A stretch of 47,914 nucleotides of DNA from Planctomycetota bacterium (GCA_021807595.1 JAKBCS010000025.1:1-47914); one strand, 5' to 3'. Counted from the first letter of the stretch, positions 1 to 8,512 are shown. The notes: generated from the sequence alone by a model not told the origin. Program-made: numbers and translations.

Positions 1-159
1 TTCAGCGAGATGCAGACCGGCCGCAAATACAACATGCAAACGATGGATCATTCATTGCTGACGCTCTATCAGCGCGGCGACATCACCTATGACGCTGCCG
101 TGTCCAACGCGCGCGAACCCAACACCATCCGCACTCGCTCCGCCGCTCCATCACGGTAG
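1..159 (+). CDS. pilT: Type IV pilus retraction ATPase PilT, C-terminal fragment
   Basis: Only the last 52 codons are in the window; the frame is open at base 1 and stops with TAG at 157-159. The fragment contains the stretch MQTGRKYNMQTMDHSLLTLY followed by a short 'xxGDITYDAAV' segment. This matches the C-terminal end of PilT-family hexameric ATPases, where QTG-x-(K/Y)GMQTM-(N/D)-x-(S/A)L precedes a helix ending in '(E/D)A'. The family powers type IV pilus retraction (twitching) at the inner membrane. The Walker motifs lie outside the window, so PilT cannot be separated from PilU or a GspE relative by catalytic residues. The next gene is on the opposite strand, so this is the end of its transcription unit. 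The identification rests on tail similarity only. Confidence 0.7.
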   Translation, partial: FSEMQTGRKYNMQTMDHSLLTLYQRGDITYDAAVSNAREPNTIRTRSAAPSR

Positions 160-244
160 CCGCCTGCTTCATAACCTCAGTTCGTGATTCGAGCGAATTG
201 GAGCGTGTTGGTCTTCGATAATGACGAGCATTTAGACGGGTTAC

Positions 245-976
245 TCAGAACTTATCCCACACGGCGGTCTTGAACCAATTCGGCATTTCGTCGGACTTCA
301 AGTCGATCTCGATTCCGTCTGTAATCTCCGCGACGTACCAAGATTCTTCCTCGCTGGTGTCGAAGAAATAGGCTCGATTCGTGTACCGAATCGCTTCCCG
401 GACGAGGGCTAAGGAACGATGGTAGCGGGAAACGATTTTGTCTTCGGGGACATCGTGGCCGCCTTCAGCAACGCGGTTTCTCACGCGCTGGATGTTGATC
501 GCCGGGTCTTCGGTAGCCACATAATACATGTAGGTGCGAAATCCGAGGCCCTGAGCATCGCGGAGCAGTTCGATCTTATCAGGAGACGACATCACCGTTT
601 CAAACGAGAAAGGGATCGAACCGGCCAGCAACTTCCGCCGTAAGGCATCCGATAGCGCCGAGGCGTAATAGGCATTCATGGCCAGCCCGCGAAAGTCGAT
701 AGCTTCTTGGCGGCACTCCAGGACAGAAGTTGCGTCGGTTAGATTGTTAGCCTGCAGAAGAGAAGAAGACGCGAACCAAGTCCGAAGCTCCTCGGTCGTA
801 AACGATACTCCGAAAGGTGCTAATGATAGGATGCCCGCTTCGCGGATACTTTTCTCCAAATCGTCGGGATTGATGTACACGCCGAACAGACTCGAAGGCA
901 ACTCATTCTTGACGGTGGTTTTTCCAGAACCGTTTGGCCCGGCAAACATTCGTAGTCGCAGCGTGGGGAGGCTCAT
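245..976 (-). CDS. Zeta-toxin-like P-loop kinase (COG4185 type), candidate toxin
   Basis: A 243-aa soluble protein. The start chosen is the ATG at 976-974, because it overlaps the stop of the upstream small gene (ATGA) and places the Walker A motif AGPNGSGKTT at residues 12-21, as usual for the family; a longer ORF to 1042 adds only an alanine-rich tail. Further family features are INPDD after strand 2, FSFETVMSS, and an Arg-rich lid region RVRNRVAEGGHDVPEDKI followed by RYHRSL. This pattern is typical of the zeta-toxin/COG4185 P-loop proteins ('predicted ABC-type ATPase or kinase'). Zeta toxins proper phosphorylate UDP-N-acetylglucosamine; whether this branch does so is unknown. The coupled 72-aa gene upstream suggests a toxin-antitoxin pair. 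The family call is firm; toxin function is inference. Confidence 0.8.
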   Translation of the reverse strand: MSLPTLRLRMFAGPNGSGKTTVKNELPSSLFGVYINPDDLEKSIREAGILSLAPFGVSFTTEELRTWFASSSLLQANNLTDATSVLECRQEAIDFRGLAMNAYYASALSDALRRKLLAGSIPFSFETVMSSPDKIELLRDAQGLGFRTYMYYVATEDPAINIQRVRNRVAEGGHDVPEDKIVSRYHRSLALVREAIRYTNRAYFFDTSEEESWYVAEITDGIEIDLKSDEMPNWFKTAVWDKF

Positions 977-1191
977 GGTTGCGCCCGCTTCGTTCGCTGC
1001 GACACCTTCAGCCGCGGCGGCAGCGGCCGTAACGGAATGCAACCGAGTGGACCGACGCGAACAAGTTGCCCGTCCACAACGATCACGACTGAGCGACCGG
1101 ACAACCGCGCCAGGCGACTCGCTTTGGTGAGCGCCTGCACGGCCAATGTGGGAATCTTCGATTCTTGCTGAGAAAGTTCGATCTCGTTCAT
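973..1191 (-). CDS. Small protein translationally coupled to zeta-like kinase, candidate antitoxin
   Basis: A 72-aa protein starting at the ATG 1191-1189. A good Shine-Dalgarno sequence (AGGGAG) lies about 4 nt upstream and an extended -10 promoter (TGGTATAAT) about 28 nt upstream. It ends with TGA at 975-973, overlapping the ATG of the kinase gene by 4 nt, a common arrangement for antitoxin followed by toxin. The middle reads like a short alpha/beta module (VQALTKASRLARLSGR then VVIVVDGQLVRVGP), and the C-terminus is basic (LKVSQRTKRAQP). No known antitoxin DNA-binding fold (AbrB, RHH, HTH or epsilon) is obvious to me. A role as antitoxin is inferred purely from position, size and coupling. 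Confidence 0.7.
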   Translation of the reverse strand: MNEIELSQQESKIPTLAVQALTKASRLARLSGRSVVIVVDGQLVRVGPLGCIPLRPLPPRLKVSQRTKRAQP

Positions 1192-1218
1192 GGTCTCCCT
1201 CCGGTCAATCCAAACAAC

Positions 1219-1227
1219 ATTATACCA
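1219..1227 (-). promoter_or_regulatory. Extended -10 promoter of the toxin-antitoxin pair
   Basis: On the minus strand the sequence TGGTATAAT (1227 to 1219) is a perfect TATAAT with the TGn extension. It lies 28 nt upstream of the start codon at 1191. No good -35 is visible at 16-18 bp, as is usual for extended -10 promoters. GTAT occurs three times at 7-8 bp spacing just upstream and over the -10, which could be an operator, but this is speculative. Confidence 0.6.
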
Positions 1228-1354
1228 GATACAGCCATACGATGAGGGGGACTTGGCTCGATTTCAGCCAGAACAATCTCGTCAAACTCCTCTTGCCCCC
1301 GTTGCCGCAGTCGGGCTATCATCTCTCAACCCTAAGGAACATGGAGGTTCCGTC

Positions 1355-1573
1355 ATGGCTAAGAAAAATGCGTCCGCCGATGAGGTATCGTTCTTCAACT
1401 TGACCCAGGCACGCTGGGTGACTGGCGTTTTGAGCATGCTCATCGCCGTGGTGGGAAAGCAAAGTCTGTTGGGATTGCTCCTGCGGCAAACTCGCTTCGA
1501 GATCGAGAGCCTCATCGAAGACGAAGATCCCAGCGCCGCCGTGCAACGGGCCGCTCGTTACAAGTTCAACTGA
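1355..1573 (+). CDS. Hypothetical small membrane protein
   Basis: A 72-aa ORF starting at ATG 1355 with GGAGG at 1343-1347 (good spacing); the frame is open further upstream but without a comparable ribosome site. It has one hydrophobic segment near residues 19-44 (VTGVLSMLIAVVGKQSLLGL) flanked by charged residues, and an acidic C-terminal helix ending in AARYKFN. The order is a short soluble N-terminus, one membrane or membrane-associated helix, then an acidic tail. I do not recognise the family. It is divergent from the toxin-antitoxin pair and 43 bp ahead of the tricorn protease gene, with no sign of functional linkage. The clear Shine-Dalgarno sequence is the main argument that it is real. 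Confidence 0.55.
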   Translation: MAKKNASADEVSFFNLTQARWVTGVLSMLIAVVGKQSLLGLLLRQTRFEIESLIEDEDPSAAVQRAARYKFN

Positions 1574-1616
1574 CGTCTGCCGACGGGCCGACACGGTGAC
1601 ATCGAGAGAATACCCC

Positions 1617-4600
1617 ATGCGCCACACCGAGAATCAAAAAACCATCGTCCGCGCGCTCGTACTCTTTGCCGCCTTGTCACCCTGTCATCTTGCCACCCCG
1701 TCATCCGCTCAGGGGGGGGAGGCGATTCGTTTGGCGAATCATCCCGCCTTGTCGCCGGATGGGAAGACATTGGCTTTCGACTGGGACGGCGACGTGTGGA
1801 GCGTGGCGACGGCGGGGGGTGTGGCCCGGCGGTTGACCGATCACCCGGCGCGCGATCGAGAGCCGCGATTCTCGCCGGACGGCAAGCAACTCGCCTTCAT
1901 CAGCGAACGCAGCGGCTCGCCGCAGGTTTACCGGATGTCGGCCGGGGGCGGCACTCCGCGACAATTAACGTATCATACGGCCGGTTATACGCTGCAAGAC
2001 TGGCATCCCGACGGCCGGCATCTGATCGTCAATGCCGGCCGCGATCATTTCTGGCGTCATCCCGAACGGTTCTTCCTCCTCAATACCGAATCGCGCCAGG
2101 CCGAAACGTTGCTGTTCGACGACTACGGACAAAACGGCTCCCTTTCTCCCGACGGCAAACGATTATTGTTCACGCGCGAAGGCGCGCCGTGGTGGCGCAA
2201 AGGATATCGCGGTTCCGAAGCGAGCCAGATTTGGCTATACGATCTGGAAGCCAAAACGTTTCGCCAGGTTCTCACCGAAGCGACGGGGTGTCGTTGGCCC
2301 TTGTGGAAGCCGGACGGCAAAGGTTTTTACTACGTCGGGGCGGCGAGCGGATCGTTCAACTTGTGGACGCGCGATCTCGACGCCAAGCAGGGGCGGCAGC
2401 TCACGCATTTCACCGACGACGCCGTAGTCTTTCCCTGTATTTCCCACGACGGCTCGACCATCGTCTTTCGGTGCCTCTTCGATCTGTATAGCTATCACCC
2501 CGGCAAAGATACATCGCCGCGCAAGATCGCGATTCCGTTCGACGGCGACACCAAGAAGGATCGCATCGAACGGCGCGTTTTGAGCAAAGCTGCCGAAGTT
2601 GCCTTCACTTCCGACGGCTTGGAAATGGCTTTTGTCGCCGGCGACGAATTATGGCTGATGGATACCGAGTTGCGCGAACCGCGTCGGGTAACGCCGAAGG
2701 CCGGGGATGCTTCCGCGTTTACCTCCGGTGCGCGTCATCCCGTCTTTTCTCCGGACGGCAAGACGCTCTTGTTCGCCGCCGACCGCGAGGCGCGGAGCGA
2801 CATCTATCGCGCCGTTGCCGCCGAGGGAAGCGAGAAAAATCGGCTGTGGTGGCAGAACGGAGCGCCGACCGTCGAACGCCTCACCGACGACGGCGAAGTG
2901 AAAAGCGGCTTGAAATACAGTCCCGACGGCAAGCACATTTCGTATCTGCGCGGACGCGGCGACCTGTGGGTCGCCGACGCCGACGGCCGCAACGCCCGGA
3001 AAATCCTCGCCTCGTGGAACGAATTGGAGTACAACTGGTCGCCCGACGGCAAATGGATCGTCTACGCCCAGAGCGACAGCGATTTCAACCGAGACGTCTG
3101 GATTCTGCCACTCGACGGCTCGCGCAAACCTTTCAACCTCTCGCGCCATCCCTACAACGACGGCGACCCCGTATGGTCCCCGGACGGCCGGCTCATCGCC
3201 TTCACCGGCCGGCGCGGCTTGACGGAAGTAGACATCCACTACGTCTGGCTCCGCGCCGAAGACGACGAAAAAAGCAAGCGCGAGCGCTCTCTTGAAAAAG
3301 CGATAGAGAAGATCAACAAAGTAAGGAATAATACATTGCCTCCCCCCTCACCCCCATCCCCTCTCCCCCCTGCGGGGGGAGAGGGGAGCAGTTTCCCCCC
3401 CTCTCCCCCCGCAGGGGGGAGAGGGGATGGGGGTGAGGGGGGTAAAACGTCCTCCGCTGAGACGAAAGCGGCTGGGGGCAACGTGGGTAAGCAGCGAAAG
3501 CCGGAAGTGGTCATCGACTTCGAGGGACTGCATCGCCGCGTCCATCGAATTTCGATACCCCATGCGACGGAGACGGGTCTATTCTGGTCGCCGGACTCGC
3601 GCAAGCTCGCGTTCACCGCCGTCGTCGAGGGCAAACGCGGTACCTACACTGTGGACATTCCCGACGATCTCAAGCCCAAACTGTTGACGGCCCAGAACGG
3701 CACACATGCACGCTGGCTGAAACAGGGCAATCGAATTGTCTTGCTATCGAACGGCATTCCGGCGAGTTTCACGCCCGGCACCGCCAAACCGGCGACCGAG
3801 CCGCCTCCGACGACGGCTCGTCGCGGTGCTTCCGCTCCTTCCTCCGGCGACGACGGCAGTTATCGCTTTCAAGCGTTGCAGCGCGTCGATTTAAGCCAGC
3901 GCTATCGAGCGGCCTTCGATCTGTGTTGGCGCACCATGCGCGATACTTGGTACGACGAACGTCTCGGCAACCGCGATTGGCCGTCCGTTCGTCTCAAATA
4001 TACGGATGCCGCCGCCGAGGCACCGGACGACGAGGCGTTCACCACCGTCGTCAATCTGATGCTCGGCGAACTAAACGGATCGCATTTAGGCTTCTATACT
4101 CCGTCGTCCGCTCGCTATGCTCGCTTCTTGCCGCCGCCGACCGACGCGCCGCCTCCAACCAAGTGGACCGAATCGACCGCTCATCTCGGCGTCCGCTTCG
4201 AGCCGAATTTTGCAGGACTAGGTTTGAAAGTCCGCGATGTCTTACCCTCCGGCCCGGCCAGCCGCAAGAAAAGCAGACTCCGCGAGGGTGAAATTATTCT
4301 TAAGATCGACGAGGTCGCCGTCGATCCCAAAATGGATTTGACGCGCGTGCTGAACGGTCCTCTGACGCGCGATGTGCGGCTCCGCGTGCGCGGGACTGAC
4401 GGCGCGGAACGCGATGCGACCATTCGACCCATCTCTTATCTTCAAGCGCAGCCGCTGCTCTATCAGGCGTGGATGGACGGCAATCGTCGTGCGGTGGACC
4501 GCGCCTCCAAGGGGACGTTGGGCTACCTGCATATCAGCGCGATGGACGCCCTGAGTTTCAGCAAGTTCGAGGAGCAGCTGTACGCCGTCGGAGCGGGCAA

Positions 4601-5150
4601 GGATGGACTCATCATCGACGTGCGCGAGAATGGCGGCGGCAGCACGGCGGACCATCTGTTGACGGCGCTAACCCAGCCGGTTCACGCCATCACCGTGCCG
4701 CGCGGCGGCGAACCGGGCTATCCCCACGACCGCAAAATCTACGCCACCTGGAACAAGCCAATCGTCGTGCTGTGCAATCAAAACAGCTTCAGCAACGCCG
4801 AGATTTTCAGCCATGCGATCAAGACGCTGAAGCGAGGCCAACTCGTCGGCGTGCCCACGGCGGGCGGCGTCATCAGCACCGGCGCGCAGGCCATTATGGA
4901 CGTGGGTTTCATCCGCGTGCCGTTTCGCGGTTGGTTCGTACTCGGCACCGGCGAAGACATGGAACTCAACGGCGCGGTGCCCGATCACATCGTCTGGCCG
5001 CAACCGGGGCAACTGCCGCGCGGCGAAGACGTGCAACTGGCCAAAGCCATCTCCGTGTTGCAAGACGATGTGCGCGCCTGGAAGGCCAAGCCGAAGCCAC
5101 CCCTGCGCAAGGCGACGGAAAGAGTGAAGCACGATTCGCCAAGCAAGTGA
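1617..5150 (+). CDS. Tricorn protease homologue, exported, S41 family
   Basis: A 1177-aa protein. ATG 1617 is preferred over GTG 1596 because it gives a clean signal peptide (residues 1 to about 32, ending ATPSSAQG). Residues ~33-540 form a beta-propeller with many SPDGK/SPDG repeats (WD40-like/PD40). Residues ~650-710 belong to the second propeller region, which looks shortened. Then follow the tricorn C1 domain with the charge-relay histidine in ELNGSHLGF (H823), a PDZ domain (~855-940) and the S41 catalytic core: VRENGGGS, NSFSNAEIF with the nucleophile Ser1059, and MELNGAVPDH with Glu1116. Tricorn degrades oligopeptides in Thermoplasma; bacterial copies are mostly secreted peptidases of unknown substrate. 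A proline/glycine-rich linker (residues ~576-609) is encoded by a palindromic repeat inserted in frame. PAP2 follows 22 bp downstream and could be cotranscribed. Confidence 0.92.
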   Translation: MRHTENQKTIVRALVLFAALSPCHLATPSSAQGGEAIRLANHPALSPDGKTLAFDWDGDVWSVATAGGVARRLTDHPARDREPRFSPDGKQLAFISERSGSPQVYRMSAGGGTPRQLTYHTAGYTLQDWHPDGRHLIVNAGRDHFWRHPERFFLLNTESRQAETLLFDDYGQNGSLSPDGKRLLFTREGAPWWRKGYRGSEASQIWLYDLEAKTFRQVLTEATGCRWPLWKPDGKGFYYVGAASGSFNLWTRDLDAKQGRQLTHFTDDAVVFPCISHDGSTIVFRCLFDLYSYHPGKDTSPRKIAIPFDGDTKKDRIERRVLSKAAEVAFTSDGLEMAFVAGDELWLMDTELREPRRVTPKAGDASAFTSGARHPVFSPDGKTLLFAADREARSDIYRAVAAEGSEKNRLWWQNGAPTVERLTDDGEVKSGLKYSPDGKHISYLRGRGDLWVADADGRNARKILASWNELEYNWSPDGKWIVYAQSDSDFNRDVWILPLDGSRKPFNLSRHPYNDGDPVWSPDGRLIAFTGRRGLTEVDIHYVWLRAEDDEKSKRERSLEKAIEKINKVRNNTLPPPSPPSPLPPAGGEGSSFPPSPPAGGRGDGGEGGKTSSAETKAAGGNVGKQRKPEVVIDFEGLHRRVHRISIPHATETGLFWSPDSRKLAFTAVVEGKRGTYTVDIPDDLKPKLLTAQNGTHARWLKQGNRIVLLSNGIPASFTPGTAKPATEPPPTTARRGASAPSSGDDGSYRFQALQRVDLSQRYRAAFDLCWRTMRDTWYDERLGNRDWPSVRLKYTDAAAEAPDDEAFTTVVNLMLGELNGSHLGFYTPSSARYARFLPPPTDAPPPTKWTESTAHLGVRFEPNFAGLGLKVRDVLPSGPASRKKSRLREGEIILKIDEVAVDPKMDLTRVLNGPLTRDVRLRVRGTDGAERDATIRPISYLQAQPLLYQAWMDGNRRAVDRASKGTLGYLHISAMDALSFSKFEEQLYAVGAGKDGLIIDVRENGGGSTADHLLTALTQPVHAITVPRGGEPGYPHDRKIYATWNKPIVVLCNQNSFSNAEIFSHAIKTLKRGQLVGVPTAGGVISTGAQAIMDVGFIRVPFRGWFVLGTGEDMELNGAVPDHIVWPQPGQLPRGEDVQLAKAISVLQDDVRAWKAKPKPPLRKATERVKHDSPSK
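3342..3442. repeat. 45-bp perfect inverted repeat (REP-like) inserted in frame in the tricorn gene
   Basis: The left arm 3342-3386 and right arm 3398-3442 are exact reverse complements over 45 bp with an 11-nt loop. Each arm also folds on itself (CCCCTCTCCCCCC / GGGGGGAGAGGGG around TGC or GCA). The base composition (runs of C then G) differs sharply from the coding DNA around it. It is translated as a Pro/Gly-rich low-complexity stretch in the naturally variable linker just before the VVIDFEGLHRRV segment. It looks like a mobile palindromic unit tolerated inside a gene. Confidence 0.9.
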
Positions 5151-5172
5151 TTTACAACAAAGGATTTCCTTA

Positions 5173-5775
5173 ATGGAACATATACAGGCCGTGGACATGG
5201 ATGCGCTGACCTGGTTCGGCAATCAGCATTCGACCGCAGGCAACGCGATGATGAAAGCCTGCACGCACTTGGGCGACAAGAGTTTCGTGTTGGCCGCTGC
5301 GATCGTGTTGGCTTTGATTCTCTACTTCTTGGCTGGGAGACGTCGAACCGCCCTCATCTTCCTGGCGGCTTCCTTGTTGGGCCTCGGAGTAGGACAGTGT
5401 GCCAAGTACCTCATCCAACGCCCTCGTCCGGATGTGGATTGGCGATTGATCCATCGCCCGGATTCGACTAGCTTTCCGAGCGGCCATTCCATCGGCTCCA
5501 TGGCTCTGTACGGTACGTTCGCGCTTTTGGCCTCGCGGCATCTGCGCAATCGCGCCGCTGCCGCGCTCGTGTTCGTCTTGGGATTCGCCGTACCCCTGCT
5601 GGTCGGAATCACGCGCCCCTATCTCGGCGTACACTATCCCACCGATGTACTCGTCGGCTGGACGCTGGGCTTGGCGTGTGCGCTGTTCGCCTTGTGGGCG
5701 GATCGACACTGGGGCGATCGGCTTGCGGACACTTTCTCCGATCCGCCAAACGCTGGAAACTCCTCGCAGCCTTGA
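5173..5775 (+). CDS. PAP2-family membrane phosphatase
   Basis: A 200-aa integral membrane protein; ATG 5173 is preceded by AAAGGA. The complete three-part phosphatase signature is present: K78-x6-R85-P86 (in KYLIQRPRP), PSGH at 102-105, and R148-x5-H154-x3-D158 (TRPYLGVHYPTD). Hydrophobic helices surround residues 38-54, 60-76, 107-121, 128-146 and 158-174. The family hydrolyses lipid phosphates such as undecaprenyl pyrophosphate, phosphatidic acid or phosphatidylglycerophosphate at the membrane surface; the substrate cannot be read from sequence. It lies 22 bp after the tricorn gene and 73 bp before the CFA-synthase-like gene, a context that weakly favours phospholipid metabolism. About 25 unconserved C-terminal residues (SDPPNAGNSSQP) form a hydrophilic tail. 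Confidence 0.9.
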   Translation: MEHIQAVDMDALTWFGNQHSTAGNAMMKACTHLGDKSFVLAAAIVLALILYFLAGRRRTALIFLAASLLGLGVGQCAKYLIQRPRPDVDWRLIHRPDSTSFPSGHSIGSMALYGTFALLASRHLRNRAAAALVFVLGFAVPLLVGITRPYLGVHYPTDVLVGWTLGLACALFALWADRHWGDRLADTFSDPPNAGNSSQP

Positions 5776-5848
5776 TACAGTGAGACCAAACGAAGGAATT
5801 GTTCCGCCCTGGATGGCGCGCGCAATTTGTCTCAGTGAGGTTCACGCC

Positions 5849-7138
5849 ATGACCGCGTCCGCCACGCTCACTCGCAACGCCGCCGTCGAGGCCAGCTTCG
5901 CCTTTTTGGATGAAGTGTTCGGCGGCTACGGCCCGCGCGATTTCGCCGTGCGCGCCTGGGACGGCTCCGTCCGCGATCCGGACGCCGGCCAACCGGGTCG
6001 CTTTACCCTGGTGTTGCGGCATCCCGGCGCGGTTCGCAAAATGTTCTGGCCGCCGCGCCCGCACACAATGGGCGAAGCCTACATTTACGACGATATCGAC
6101 ATCGAAGGCGACATCCATGCCTATTTCGCCCTCGCCAGCTATCTCTACGAGATGCGTCCGGGACTCGTGCAAAGACTGCACTGGCTGAGGCGTTTGTTTT
6201 CATTGCCCCACGACGAACGGCCACGCTCGGGACGCGCCGCCGCCCATCTCTCCGGCATCGTCCATTCGCGCGAACGCGATCGCCAAGCGATCAGCTATCA
6301 CTACGACGTATCCAACGAGTTTTATCAACTGTGGCTCGATAGCAGGATGATCTACTCGTGCGCCTATTTCCGCGATCCCGGCGACGACATCGACCGCGCT
6401 CAGGAACAAAAACTGGACTATATCTGTCGCAAATTGCGCCTGTCACCGGGCGATCGTCTTCTCGACATCGGCTGCGGCTGGGGCGGATTGGCGATCCATG
6501 CGGCGCAGCAGTACGGTACTCAGGTTCTCGGCATCACGCTCAGCCGCAAACAAGTCGAGTTGGCGCGGGAGCGCATCCGCCACGCCGGTTTGCAAGATCG
6601 CTGCCGCGTCGAGTTTCAGGATTATCGCGAGGTGTCCGGCACCTTCGACAAACTGGTCAGTGTGGGCATGTTCGAGCACGTCGGCGGCAAGATGCTGCCG
6701 TTGTATTTCCGCAAGGCGTATTCCCTGTTGCGGCCGGGCGGCGTCTTTCTCAATCACGGCATCGCGCTGAGCGGCTGGGAGCGCAAACCTCGCGGTCAAT
6801 CGTTCTCGCAGCGCTACGTCTTCCCCGACGGCGAGCTGAAACCGATCCATGCCACGTTGAAGGCGGCGGAGAAGGCGCGCCTGGAAGTGCGCGACGTGGA
6901 AGCGCTCCGCGAACATTACATGCTGACGCTGCGGAATTGGCTGCGGCGTTTGGAGGCGCGCGCCGACGAGGCCAAAGGGTTGACCAACGAGACGACGTAT
7001 CGCATTTGGCGTCTGTACATGGCCGGTTCCGTCGATGGCTTCCGCGCGGCGCGCGGCAACATCTACCAGACGCTCTTGGTCAAACCCGATCGCGGCGTCG
7101 CCGGTTTGCCGCCGACGCGCGCCGACTGGTATCCGTGA
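5849..7138 (+). CDS. Cyclopropane-fatty-acyl-phospholipid synthase family methyltransferase
   Basis: A 429-aa cytosolic, membrane-associated SAM-dependent enzyme. Start ATG 5849 has GTGAGG upstream; the frame continues open to 5645 through the end of PAP2, so the long form is rejected. The N-terminal lipid-binding domain includes MGEAYIYDDIDIEGDI. The CFAS/mycolic-acid-methyltransferase core contains ISYHYDVSNEFYQLWLD, IYSCAYF (active-site Cys), the SAM motif DIGCGWGG at residues 206-213, GITLSRKQ, SVGMFEHVGG (active-site Glu) and LNHGI (active-site His). The family transfers a methylene or methyl group from SAM to the double bond of phospholipid-bound unsaturated fatty acids. Length is close to that of E. 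coli Cfa (382 aa), with a longer N-terminus. Family membership is secure; whether the product is cyclopropanated or methyl-branched is open. Confidence 0.9.
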   Translation: MTASATLTRNAAVEASFAFLDEVFGGYGPRDFAVRAWDGSVRDPDAGQPGRFTLVLRHPGAVRKMFWPPRPHTMGEAYIYDDIDIEGDIHAYFALASYLYEMRPGLVQRLHWLRRLFSLPHDERPRSGRAAAHLSGIVHSRERDRQAISYHYDVSNEFYQLWLDSRMIYSCAYFRDPGDDIDRAQEQKLDYICRKLRLSPGDRLLDIGCGWGGLAIHAAQQYGTQVLGITLSRKQVELARERIRHAGLQDRCRVEFQDYREVSGTFDKLVSVGMFEHVGGKMLPLYFRKAYSLLRPGGVFLNHGIALSGWERKPRGQSFSQRYVFPDGELKPIHATLKAAEKARLEVRDVEALREHYMLTLRNWLRRLEARADEAKGLTNETTYRIWRLYMAGSVDGFRAARGNIYQTLLVKPDRGVAGLPPTRADWYP

Positions 7139-7487
7139 ACCCACCCGAGTCCGAATGACCAACGGATACCTTCTTTGTCGTAAGAATCTGGTTCGTAATA
7201 ACGTCCCGCCCCAGGAACTTCCTTTGGGGATGATGCGGTGAAGGGGTAACGGTTCCCCGTGGTGCGCGTCGGTCGCCGCGCACCCTCTCCGCTCTTGGCC
7301 ACATCATTCTCTCGTTCCCACGCTCCGGCGTGGGAACGCAAGCCTCGCCGCTCTGCGGCGGGAGCTACGGCACGCCGGAGACGGGACGCGGAGCAGCGTC
7401 CGGACGTGCGATCCCACATGGATCGTGGGAACGAGGTGATAATTCGCTCCTCAACCTCGACCTCCGGGAGAAGGGCGTGCCGACCCC
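7139..7487. other. Gene-free convergent interval between CFA-like and SDR genes
   Basis: These 349 bp between two convergent 3' ends contain no credible ORF. 7139-7310 shows short GC-rich complementary stretches (for example GGTGCGCG with CGCGCACC at about 7260-7293) but nothing recognisable. 7311-7435 is a foldback repeat (separate entry). 7436-7487 is featureless. Confidence 0.6.
7311..7435. repeat. Foldback (MITE/REP-like) element, copy A
   Basis: 125 bp bounded by CTCGTTCCCACG and its reverse complement CGTGGGAACGAG (12 bp perfect). Inside are three nested hairpins: GTTCCCACGC/GCGTGGGAAC with loop TCCG, GCCGC/GCGGC with loop TCT, and GGACGC/GCGTCC. The first 29 bp are identical to copy B at 46462, and the GCCGCTCTGCGGCG core is shared. 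It lies between two convergent gene ends, where it could also act as a bidirectional terminator. No coding capacity. Confidence 0.85.
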
Positions 7488-8240
7488 TCAACCTCGTCCT
7501 ACGAAGGGCATTTTGGTGGCCATGACGGTAAGGAAGAGGACGTTGGCGTCGAGAGGGAGGCAGGCCATGTACAGGACGGCGCGGGCGACATTCTCGACGT
7601 GCATCGTCGGTTCGACGGCGATGTCACCGTTGGCTTGTACGATGCCCCGTTGCATTCGATCCGTCATGTCGGTGGCGGCGTTGCCGATGTCGATTTGACC
7701 GCAGGCGATGTCGTATTTCCTTCCATCGAGGGCTGTTGATTTGGTCAAACCGGTGATGGCGTGCTTGGTGGCCGTGTAGGGAGCCGAGTTGGGACGCGGC
7801 GCGTGGGCCGAGATGGAGCCGTTGTTGATGATGCGTCCACCGCGCGGCGATTGTTCCTTCATCAGCCGAAACGCGGCCTGGGTACACAAGAACGCGCCGG
7901 TCAGGTTAACCTCGACGACGCGACGCCATTGTTCGACGGTCAGCTCTTCCAAGGGCACCGGCGGCGCGCCCGTGCCGGCGTTGTTGAACAACAGATCGAG
8001 CCGACCGAATTGTTGCTTGGTTTTCTCGAAGAGTTGTCGCACCGATTCGGGATCGCCGACATCGGCCACGAGGGGTAGCGCGCGCGCGCCGTCCGTTCCC
8101 GCCTCGTCCGCGGTTTGGGCCAGCGTCTCGGCGCGACGGCCAGCCAACACCACCGAGTACCCTTCTCGCAACAGAGCCAGCGCGGTCGCCCTGCCGATTC
8201 CCGACCCCGCTCCGGTGACGAGTGCAATCTTGTCGTTCAT
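7488..8240 (-). CDS. Short-chain dehydrogenase/reductase (SDR), classical type
   Basis: A 250-aa NAD(P)-dependent oxidoreductase. ATG 8240 is chosen because the protein then begins [10 protein letters not shown] as usual for the family; the two longer starts have no Shine-Dalgarno sequence. All classical SDR elements are present: cofactor loop TGAGSGIG (residues 9-16), NNAG (86-89), Asn in the EVNLTG segment, Ser142 in GSISAH, and the Tyr155-x3-Lys159 pair (YTATK). An Arg pair after strand 2 (AGRRAE) suggests a preference for NADP(H). Substrate unknown; such genes are often annotated 3-oxoacyl-ACP reductase without proof. The C-terminus [10 protein letters not shown] is typical of a substrate-loop SDR group. 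It is transcribed towards the foldback repeat. Confidence 0.92.
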   Translation of the reverse strand: MNDKIALVTGAGSGIGRATALALLREGYSVVLAGRRAETLAQTADEAGTDGARALPLVADVGDPESVRQLFEKTKQQFGRLDLLFNNAGTGAPPVPLEELTVEQWRRVVEVNLTGAFLCTQAAFRLMKEQSPRGGRIINNGSISAHAPRPNSAPYTATKHAITGLTKSTALDGRKYDIACGQIDIGNAATDMTDRMQRGIVQANGDIAVEPTMHVENVARAVLYMACLPLDANVLFLTVMATKMPFVGRG

Positions 8241-8512
8241 TCTCACGTTTCCATTCATTGGGATAGGGGCGAGGGTAACGGTCGAACGGCTCCCACTCCC
8301 CAGGCACAACCGAGAGGTTGCTTCCGCGACCGCGCTTTAGTTCTCTAGCGATTTAGCTTACGGAACGCTATGCTTCAAGAGGGAGTCGAGGGCCGCTCAA
8401 ACCCTTGAGGAGAGGTCGTGCGAGCGAGAGAGAGGGAGACGCACCCTTGCCCGCCGGCTGGACGTTGAGGGCGAGAGGCGGCGACGCCCCAGGAACACAA
8501 GAGGATTCAGCG

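Noticed and set aside
3342-3442. Calling the palindrome in the tricorn gene a CRISPR or terminator
   Set aside because: It is a single inverted repeat, not a spaced direct-repeat array, and it lies within an open, functional reading frame.
5645-5848. N-terminal extension of the CFA-synthase-like protein
   Set aside because: It lies inside the PAP2 gene and has no family similarity; ATG 5849 has a ribosome site and gives the normal start.
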